The notes below the pieces were generated by a model. That model saw only the letters and a program-made list of their open reading frames with translations, was not told the origin of the DNA and did not search any database. The position numbers and the translations under genes are program-made. This document shows positions 57,101 to 64,000 of a stretch of 64,000 bases of DNA, piece by piece (positions within the stretch are counted from its first letter, which is position 1; each line of letters begins with the position of its first letter). Source of the stretch: Pleodorina starrii (lineage: Eukaryota > Chlorophyta > Chlorophyceae > Chlamydomonadales > Volvocaceae); the NCBI GenBank assembly GCA_030267565.1, contig BRXU01000001.1, forward strand, positions 744,001 to 808,000. Direction: 5' to 3'.

Positions 57101-60100
57101 AGCCGCTGAAGATGACGACCACGTTGGCGGGGTCCTGGGAGGGGAGGGGGAGTGGGGCGGCGGGCAGAGGGCGTGTGTGTGTGTGTGTGTGTGTCTGCGA
57201 GATGAGAAATGGGGGGGGGGGTGTATGTGCGGGAGGGTACCCCTTGTGGCCCAAACGTGGTGGCTTCTTCAATCCAGGGACCGTCCTCCCCCCTCCCCCC
57301 CTCCCCACCTCCGCGCGTGCCTTTCAGCCGCCTCGCCGTTTCCACCCCGGCGGCGGCGGCCTCCATCTCACGTCCTCGCCCTTTTCCCCCTCTTTGATAA
57401 TAGTCTCCTCTGCCCCCGTTTCCCACCTCCCGCTTCCACCGTCCCCCAGCCCAGCCCCGCCCCCCCTCCTCGGGAGCTCCCTCTCACCGTGCACAGCTCA
57501 CACACGGACTGCATGACCCGCGGGTTGACCTTGGCCAGCGCCTTGACCTGCTCGAACTGCCGCTTGGGCAGCCTGATAGGGAGAGGGAGGGCAGGCAGGC
57601 AGGCAGGTAAGGGGGGATGACGGAAGGGGGGATGATATCCACGGACGGGAAGGTAAGGTAAGGTAAGGGAAGCCTCAGGAGGGAGCCGAGAGCCGGAATC
57701 CCCCCAACAGAACGGCCCCTGAAGGGGAAAAGAGCGAAATCGGCGAAGCGGCCGGGACAAGGGCACGGGCGAGGACAGTCAAAAACCGTCGCCCTTGCGC
57801 GCAGTAAAGGCTCGGATATGGCGCCCGGCGCCGCGTCGGTGCTCAGCCAGGCCTAAGGGGCGTCATCACCACCCGCAGCTCCCCCGCCCCGCCCCGCCCC
57901 GCCTCGCCCCGCCCCGCCCCCCCTGACCCCGCCCCCCCTGACCCCGTGTGCTCCAGCTGCAACGCCCCTCAAGCCGCCTCCCCCACGTCCCTCCCCCCCC
58001 GCCCCCGCCCCCCTTGCGCCAGCCTCCGCCCTCGACCCCGCCTCGCTTCTCCACCCGACCCTCCCCCCTCCCCCCCGCCTCCCCCCTCTCCCCCCCACCT
58101 GGGCGCTTCCACACTCGTGGTGAGTGTTGCGTTGTAGCCCAGCACCACCAGCCGCCGCTTGCTGCACTGGTAGGCGCGAACCACCTCCTGAACGTCCAGC
58201 TGCGGGGACAGAGGGGGACAGAGGGGCCAGGGAGGGGAGGGGATCAGGCAGGGGCTCACGCAGGGGGGCAGGGAGAATGCGATGCGTCACACTGGCACTG
58301 GACACTGCACCAGACGCAGCAGCAACCAGAGCCCCTGGTTGAGAGCCAGGAGCGCGAAGGTGCTCAACAAGGAGGGGGGCGGCACCCTCAGCCACACGAA
58401 GGACCACGCACGAGTTGCCGTCAGCCTCGGCATCCGCATTCGGCCAACCCTTCGCCATCAGCCCCCTTGGCCCCATCGCCCAATCGCCCCTTTGCCCCCC
58501 TGCCGCCGCCGCAGCAGCCACAGCCACAGCAGCAGCCGCATCCGCCCCCCCTCACCGGCGGCGGTGTGTGCCTCATTCGCAGGTCGGCCTCGATGTGCGT
58601 GTCGTTGAGTTCGGTGATGAAGGTGTCGGCCCAGTGCTGGGCGGTGTGGGTCTGAGGGCGGCGTTTGGGGGGGGGAGGGGGTGATATGCTCCTTCGAAGA
58701 ACATGAGAAGGGGGAGGGGGGAGGGGGAGAGGCGAGGCGCCAAGGAAGGCGTTCCTTACCGAGGGAAGGGGTGGCAGTGGGCTGCCGGGGCCTCCCCCCC
58801 AGCCCCCCCAAAGGGGCCGTCTCCGAAGCACGTACCGGTGCGCTCACATCAGCCTTTTGAGGCCTCGGAAGGCCCCCGACTGCACCCCTTGCTGGGTTCC
58901 AAGTCCGTTCGCGAACGCCGTCTTCGTCCCTTACCGTAGCTGCGGTATCTTCTTTCTTACCCCCTGCACCACACTCCGCCCCCAACCAAACCCGCTGTGG
59001 TGGCAAACGTGGACGACCGCACCCGCTCCCCACCATTACGACACCGTGCCGTACATCTCGTCCCCGTCTGTCCTTCAATCACCCCCACCCCCACCTGCAC
59101 GTGCATGTAGTTTTGTCGGTGCCTCTCCCGCCGCTCTTCCTCGTTCATGGAGAGGGCGTCGTAGATGGCGTTAGCCATATCGGATATGTTCCAGGGGTTG
59201 ACCAGCAGCGCACCGGCACCGAGGCTCTGAGAGGAGTGTGTGTGTATGTAAGGGGGGTGGGGAAGGGGGAGGGTGGGTGGAGGAGGTTAGGAGTAACATG
59301 CGTCATTTAGGGGGCAATAACGTTCTGGGAGACAAGAGGGGTGACACGTGTCTGGCCGGGTCCGGAGGTACCGGTACATGAGAGTGCGCGCAAAAAATGG
59401 TTCTCTCAATCACCAGCCGAGGGTTTAAAGGGTTTAGGGTTTAGGGTTGGTTTTAGGGTTGTTTTAGGGTTAGTTTCAGGGTTTTTATGGTTTTCACCGC
59501 CCCCCGCCGCCGACCCAACCTTCCCCCCCTTGCCACGCACACCACCCCATCCGTCCCCCTCAGGCCCACTCAGTCCCCCTCAGCCCCCCACCGGCCCCCT
59601 CCGCCCACCTGCGCCGCGCCCGCAAACTCCGACAGCACCAGCACCCCCGCGTTGTCCGACTGGCAGGCCACGTACTCGTAGCTCACCTGAGAGGGAGTAG
59701 GAGGGGTGGGAGGCAGAGGCAGGGGTGGGTCAGGGGAGGGGAGGTGGGCAACCCGGCAAGCGACTGGGTGGGGTTATCCACGTATAAGCCGGAGCTGGCA
59801 ACCGAACGACGGGGGTGGAAATTTGAGCAAAAGAGCCCTGAACGCCGTATCACCGGATAGCCGTGCCGGGTCGGGCCGGGCCGGGCCGGCGAGGGTCGTG
59901 GTCTCGTGGCCGGGCGAGGCGGGGCGAGGCAGGCCGCAGGGATGTGATGTGGCCAGCTTCAGCCCCGGCACCCAGCCACACAGCGCCGCTGTCGCCATGG
60001 ACGGGTTCATGGCACCGGCGGAGTGGCTGCCCCCTACTTCCATTCCCCTCCTCCGCCCCACCACCACCCCACCCCTCCCCTCCCCTCCCCTCCCCCCCGT

Positions 60101-63100
60101 CCCCGCAGCCCCTGCTCACCAGGTTCATTCCGTCCCTCAGCGACGTCACCAGCGCCACATCCGTCACCGCGTACAGCGCACACAGCTCAGTGAAGGACAG
60201 AGAGGTGTCAAGGTGGTAGATGGGAACGTACGTCAGGGTGCCGTACTGACCGTTGATACGGCCAACGATCTCGTGGACCATGCTGCGGAGGAGACGGAGG
60301 CGGAATCGGGAGGCGGACTGGCGGCCGGGAACGACTTGCATGCAGGCGCGCATCCACTGTGCACGTGCCCAGCGTGTGTGCATACATAAGCGAGATACAT
60401 ATATCTACCGGTATATACGGGGATGAAATTCACACCCAACGAACGCAGCACCAAACGTCCTGCGTAATCCCTGCGGAGGTGTCTTACTGCGCAGCACAGC
60501 GCGCAGAAGGACGCGCGTCTGCTGTCGGGGGCCGGCCGCAGCTGGCCGATTCAGTCAGCAGCAGCAGCAGCAGCAGGCGGAGCTGCCTCCTGCCAGTACA
60601 TCCAAACGGCCCCGCGCGCACTCGACCCCGGCCCCCGGCCCCGTTTCTTTCCCCCCCTTCAAACCCGTCCTCCCCCACAAGCCCCCCCCCCACCTGCGGA
60701 GCTTCTGGTACTCGGGCACGTCCGTACGGGAAGGTACGGCGATCTGTACGAGCAGCACCTGCGGGAGGAGAGCGCGCGGGGCCCGGGTAGGGAGGGGAGG
60801 GGGAAGGGGAGCGGGTCCGGGCCTCGCGTCAGCGACTCGAGCTCAGCGGGCAGACCTTCCCTCACACCCCTCCCCAGTTCCCCCGCGTTGCTGCCCACCT
60901 CTGCACTGCGACACAGACACAGACCCCAACTAGGAAATGGCTTCCCGACCGCGTCCAGCCGCAATGCGGCATTGAAAGCTCCTGTGCCAAGGCCTAGTGT
61001 ATGGACATCTCCCTGCCCCCCCCCCGCACCTTGTCCCTCCACTCTGGGTGCTCCTCCAGGAACTTCTCATAGGCCAGCAGCTTCTGGGGGATGCCCTTGA
61101 CCATATCCAACCGGTCCACACCCAGCATGATCTACAGCCGGGGGGGGGCGAGGGGGAGGGGGAGGGGGGGGAGGGGGGGAGGGAGGGGGCTTCGTGGAAG
61201 CACAGGGAGGCGGGGGAGGGGTGAAAGCCAAGGGGGCCGGCGGCGCTGACGCTGACGCACTCGGCGTCCCCGCGGCCCAGCCCATCCCATCTCAAGCCCA
61301 AGCCCAGCCCAAGCCGATTCCAAGCACAGCCCACACCAAGGTGCACAGCCAACCCGGACCCCTTGCGCCGTGTGCGCTTTCCTTCCGGCGGCTCTCAGCC
61401 CAACAACGGCACGCACCGCTCAATACCGGTACACACAGCACAGAGACTCAGAGAGGGGCGCGATTGCGACATTCTGATCTAGCACACATGTACACACACT
61501 CCTCCCTCCCCATCCATGCCCAAGCCCCCCCCCGCCCTCATCTTTTGCAACCCCCCCCCCCGCCCGCCGCCATCCCACCTCCCCCCTTCCCCCTCCGCCC
61601 CTCCCCGCTAACGCCGTCTCCGTCTCCGCTGCGGTATCACTTTTTACCTCCCCGCGCCCACCTTCCTCCCCGCGTATCTGTTGAGCAGCTTGGCCGTCTG
61701 GCTCTGCACCTCCCCGCTCTCCAGCGCCCGCGTGAAGCGCTCCGGGTCGATGCCGATGGGGAAGGTGCCCACGCGAGTCAGCACGCCGTTGTTCTCCACG
61801 CCTGGCCGCCAAAAAAGGTCAGCAAGGCGCCGCCAAGCCAAGTCAAGTCAAAATCATGCCAAGTGCAACGAGCGGGAGCCGCGCGATTCGCCGAGTCACG
61901 GGCCAGCACGCAGCGCGCGCTGCCAAGCCGCGAGCGAGCGAGTCGGGCCGGGTCGGGCCGCATTTGACCCGCACCCTGACCGCCCGCCATACGTCCCCCA
62001 CCCCATCCGACCCGGCCCGCGCCTCCTCGCTGCACGCATGCTCCGCCCACATCCACAACAAGCCACCCATGCAACAACCAACCCGCGCACACAGCGGGCC
62101 ACCCACGCCAAGCAAGCAGGCTGGCAGGCAGGCAGGCAGGCAGGCGCCCACGCCACCCACGCCAGGAACCCAGCCAGGCACACCACACCGCGCCACCCAC
62201 CCACCCACCCTCGGGCGTGCCCTCCAGCCCCAGGATGCGGGTGCATGAGGAAATAAAGTGCCGCGCGTAGTCGTAGGTGTGGAAGCCCACCAGGTCGGCA
62301 GCAAGAACCGCGCGGAGGACCTGAGGGGACGGAGGGGGGTGGGCAGAAGGGGGGGGGGCAGGGTGTGTGTGGACAGGGGCGGGTGCAGGGTGACAAGGGG
62401 CGAGGAAAGGCGAGGATGAGGTCAGCGGCGGCATGCAGGCACCCTCGCCTGCGCGTACAGCCTAAAAGCCAGCACTCACACGCGCCCTTGCCTTCCCGGC
62501 CACGTCCCTCCTGAAACTTTACCCAGACATGTCGATGCAGGGCAGGCTTGTGCGGCGGTTATGAGCGCTTTTGGCTGTGTCAACAGACGGTCCGGTCTTT
62601 CTCCATCGCTCTGTGTCCCCGGCAACGCTCCACTGCCCCACGTCCGCCAGGTCCCTTTGTCCAATGCCGCTCCGCCATTGCCCCCCCCGCCCCCCGCGCC
62701 CCCCCCTTGGTCACGGCCTTGTCGGGCCTCACCTCCTCGCGCACGGGCAGCGTGCGGTACATCTCCGAGGAGGGGAAGGGCGTGTGCAGGAAGAACCCCA
62801 CCTTCATCTGCGGTGGCAGGGGAGGGCAGGGAGGGGAGCGGGGCCGGGTGGGGGGCGGGGTGGGGGTTGGGGGGTTGCGGAGACCACACAGCTAGGCCGC
62901 CAGGCACAAGCAAGCAAAGGTCGACGAAAGGCGGATGCTGCCTTCGAGGACGCAGGAGGGGGGAAACGAGGAGGGAGCGCGGGGGAAGGGGTAAGGGATT
63001 GCTGCTCAAGCCGTCCCGCTGCCGCATCCCATTCATCAGGGGAAGCCATCACATGCCATTGCCCCCAAATGTCTCTACTTGGAAGTCAACGCGGCCTTTT

Positions 63101-64000
63101 TTCATTTAGGCCCGAAGCACTCGCCACCGCTCACCGACCGAAGAGCACGAGTCTCAGTTCCCAGTGGCCAGTTTCCCCGCCTCCTCCGCCCCCGCCCAAC
63201 CCCTCCCCACCCCACCCCCGCCTGCCCTCCCTTCACGCCCTCCCCTGCACCTTTGGCACGTTCTGCTTGAGCAGGCTGGGCAGCAGCATGAGGTGGTAGT
63301 CCTGGACCCACACCACGTCGTTGGTTGCGTACTCGGCCAACACCACGTCGGCGAACTTCTCATTGGCCATCTGGGGGGGGGAAGAGAGGGGGAGGGGGGA
63401 GGGGGGGTTATCCACGCATAGGTCGGAGCCCGTAAACGGTAACGTATTAGAAAAATTCGGGGGAGGGGGGGTTGCGGGTGTGCGGTGTGCGTTGACAGTT
63501 TGCGTGGGCGTGCGTTTGCGAGGGCGTGCGTTTGCGCGGGCGTTTATATGTGCGTGCGTTTGCATGTGCGTGCGTAGTCACTTTAGGAGTGGTATTGACG
63601 GCAGCAGGGGTGTGTGTGTGTGTGTGTGTGCACCCCAACCCCCCTGTGCACTCCACTGCCCCCCCAGGTGCCCTCCGGTGCCGCCTTCCAACGTTCCAAC
63701 GCCCCCGCCGCCCTTCCCATTGTGCGCCTCCCCTTCCGCTCCATCCCGGCCCCCCCCCCGCACCAGTTTCGACAAGGAAGCAGCATCTGGATTCGCTCGC
63801 GTTGCCTCCCCCCCATCGCTGCGGTTTCATCCTGCACTCTTTACCCCTTCTCGCCCCACCCACCCGCACCCACCCCCCCCACACGGGCCCACCCCCCCGC
63901 CGTTACCTGGTACGCCTGCCACTGCAGCTGCATCGCCCGGTGCTCCGCCATCTTCTGCCACGTGTCGATGTTCAGCGGCACGTAGTGGAACAGCTGCCAC
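51191..64000 (-). CDS. trehalose-6-phosphate synthase/phosphatase fusion (N-terminus beyond the window)
   Basis: This is a plant class II-type protein with a UDP-glucose:glucose-6-phosphate glucosyltransferase domain followed by a HAD phosphatase-like domain. Exons are 63907-64000, 63251-63370, 62733-62807, 62209-62320, 61662-61801, 61030-61131, 60694-60758, 60120-60282, 59609-59686, 59095-59226, 58556-58651, 58099-58199, 57488-57572, 56783-57134, 56347-56453, 55254-55856, 54199-54838, 53539-53762, 53110-53235, 52581-52777 and 51191-51983. All phases match, giving 1,467 residues in view. Synthase motifs are intact: LFHYVPLN, VVWVQDYHLMLLP, FFLHTPFPSSE, GVDRLDMVKGIPQKL (sugar-phosphate-binding Arg and Lys), SLRDGMNLVSYEYVACQ. 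The phosphatase domain has LGYNATLTTSV in place of DxDxT and GHLLGRDEN in place of GDDxSDE, so phosphatase activity is unlikely. The C-terminus is a long Gly/Ala/His/Gln-rich tail, interrupted by YTCTVGRNRSKARYALATS. The N-terminal exons are off the right edge. Confidence 0.93.
54839..55253 (-). other. 415-bp intron of the trehalose gene
   Basis: It is flanked by the serine/alanine-rich exons. It holds a family C motif at 54872-54889 and a CCAG tetranucleotide run near 54950-54966; otherwise nothing recognised. Confidence 0.65.
54872..54889 (+). repeat. short repeat family C (GTGATATGCTCC)
   Basis: CAGGGAGTGATATGCTCC lies in the intron between trehalose exons 55254-55856 and 54199-54838. The same motif borders the Penelope-like element at 4646-4663, and GTGATATGCTCCTT recurs at 58681-58694. 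Confidence 0.6.
55857..56346 (-). other. 490-bp intron of the trehalose gene
   Basis: It contains (GGCAT)n near 55930-55950, (GGGTT)n at 56048-56092 and CCACCA runs near 56223-56250. No other feature. Confidence 0.65.
57135..57487 (-). other. 353-bp intron of the trehalose gene
   Basis: It contains a (GT)n run at 57172-57194 and pyrimidine-rich low complexity. Nothing else recognised. Confidence 0.6.
57573..58098 (-). other. 526-bp intron of the trehalose gene
   Basis: It contains (GGCA)n at 57588-57606, AAGGT repeats near 57650-57668 and (CCCCG)n low complexity at 57885-58090. No gene-like feature. Confidence 0.6.
58200..58555 (-). other. 356-bp intron of the trehalose gene
   Basis: No recognisable repeat beyond GCAGCAGCC runs near 58508-58540. 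Confidence 0.6.
58652..59094 (-). other. 443-bp intron of the trehalose gene
   Basis: It contains a family C motif at 58681-58694 and a long family A copy at 58889-58963. Confidence 0.7.
58889..58963 (+). repeat. dispersed repeat family A, long copy
   Basis: TTGCTGGGTTCCAAGTCCG is followed by GCGAACGCCGTCTTCGTC and GCTGCGGTATCTTCTTTC. It is the closest relative of the copies at 1786 and 35280 and is antisense to the trehalose gene. Confidence 0.75.
59227..59608 (-). other. 382-bp intron of the trehalose gene with telomere-like patch
   Basis: 59424-59487 holds imperfect TTTAGGG/TTTTAGGG units on the plus strand. The remainder is CCCCT-rich. Confidence 0.7.
59424..59487 (+). repeat. interstitial telomere-like patch (TTTAGGG/TTTTAGGG)
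   Basis: About seven degenerate units, including GGTTTAGGGTTTAGGG and GGTTTTAGGG, inside a trehalose-gene intron. Confidence 0.8.
59687..60119 (-). other. 433-bp intron of the trehalose gene
   Basis: It contains a family B copy at 59770-59803 and (GGGCC)n at 59872-59888. Confidence 0.65.
60283..60693 (-). other. 411-bp intron of the trehalose gene
   Basis: A (GCA)n tract lies at 60557-60575; otherwise nothing recognised. The next intron (60759-61029) is similarly featureless. Confidence 0.6.
61132..61661 (-). other. 530-bp intron of the trehalose gene
   Basis: A family A copy at 61608-61648 lies 14 bp from the donor, and CCCAAGCC repeats lie near 61290-61320. Confidence 0.65.
61802..62208 (-). 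other. 407-bp intron of the trehalose gene
   Basis: It contains CAAGT repeats near 61842-61853, (GGCA)n at 62121-62142 and CCACCCA runs near the donor. No gene-like feature. The following intron (62321-62732) likewise shows none. Confidence 0.6.
62808..63250 (-). other. 443-bp intron of the trehalose gene
   Basis: G-rich and C-rich low complexity at both ends with unremarkable sequence between. No repeat family copy was seen. Confidence 0.55.
63371..63906 (-). other. 536-bp intron of the trehalose gene
   Basis: It contains a family B copy at 63408-63450, a degenerate TGCGTTTGCG repeat cluster at 63480-63575, a (GT)n run at 63609-63630, and a weak family A-like GCTGCGGTTTC near 63820. Confidence 0.65.

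Noticed and set aside
1..64000. tRNA or rRNA genes
   Set aside because: I looked for T-loop-like GGTTCGAATC motifs and saw none with a matching acceptor stem; a tRNAscan run would settle it.

Overview
The window looks like nuclear DNA of a green alga of the Chlamydomonas/Volvox group (Chlorophyceae). This rests on very GC-rich DNA, many short introns with GTGAGT/GTGCGT-type donors, proteins with long Ala/Gly/Gln-rich inserts, an SBP-box transcription factor, a plant-type trehalose-phosphate synthase, and scattered TTTAGGG/TTTTAGGG patches like the telomere repeat of this group. No species can be named from the sequence alone. All gene models were assembled by eye from splice sites, matching intron phases and protein family motifs. 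Every exon junction given as resolved keeps the reading frame.

Layout: (1) 87-904 (+), last two exons of a protein kinase. (2) 1372-13708 (-), a nine-exon gene for a 431-residue protein I do not recognise. Its seventh intron is 6.4 kb and holds (TTTTCC)n, (GGGGAA)n and two (GGGGTA)n arrays. Between the two GGGGTA arrays sits an intact endonuclease-less Penelope-like reverse transcriptase. Its fifth intron holds a 30-bp minisatellite of about 40 copies. (3) 14265-about 15470 (+), a Yippee-family zinc protein, divergent from gene 2. (4) 15.6-20.3 kb, no supported gene. (5) 20264-30985 (-), an eight-exon SBP-box transcription factor of 2,796 residues. (6) 31.0-33.7 kb, its upstream region. (7) 33707-44472 (-), a fifteen-exon DUF726/TMCO4-like membrane hydrolase with very large low-complexity inserts, a 15-nt micro-exon and a tandemly duplicated, truncated exon. 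(8) 44636-45598 (+), a MYND-finger protein divergent from it across 163 bp. (9) 45.6-51.2 kb, no supported gene. (10) 51191-64000 (-), 21 exons of a trehalose-6-phosphate synthase/phosphatase fusion protein whose N-terminus lies beyond the right edge. Its synthase motifs are intact, but its phosphatase active-site motifs are degenerate.

The genes do not form an evident pathway; this is an ordinary eukaryotic neighbourhood. The most notable features are the retroelement and telomere-like arrays inside an intron, three families of short dispersed repeats in introns and intergenic DNA, the dead phosphatase domain, and the exon duplication bounded by GATA repeats.
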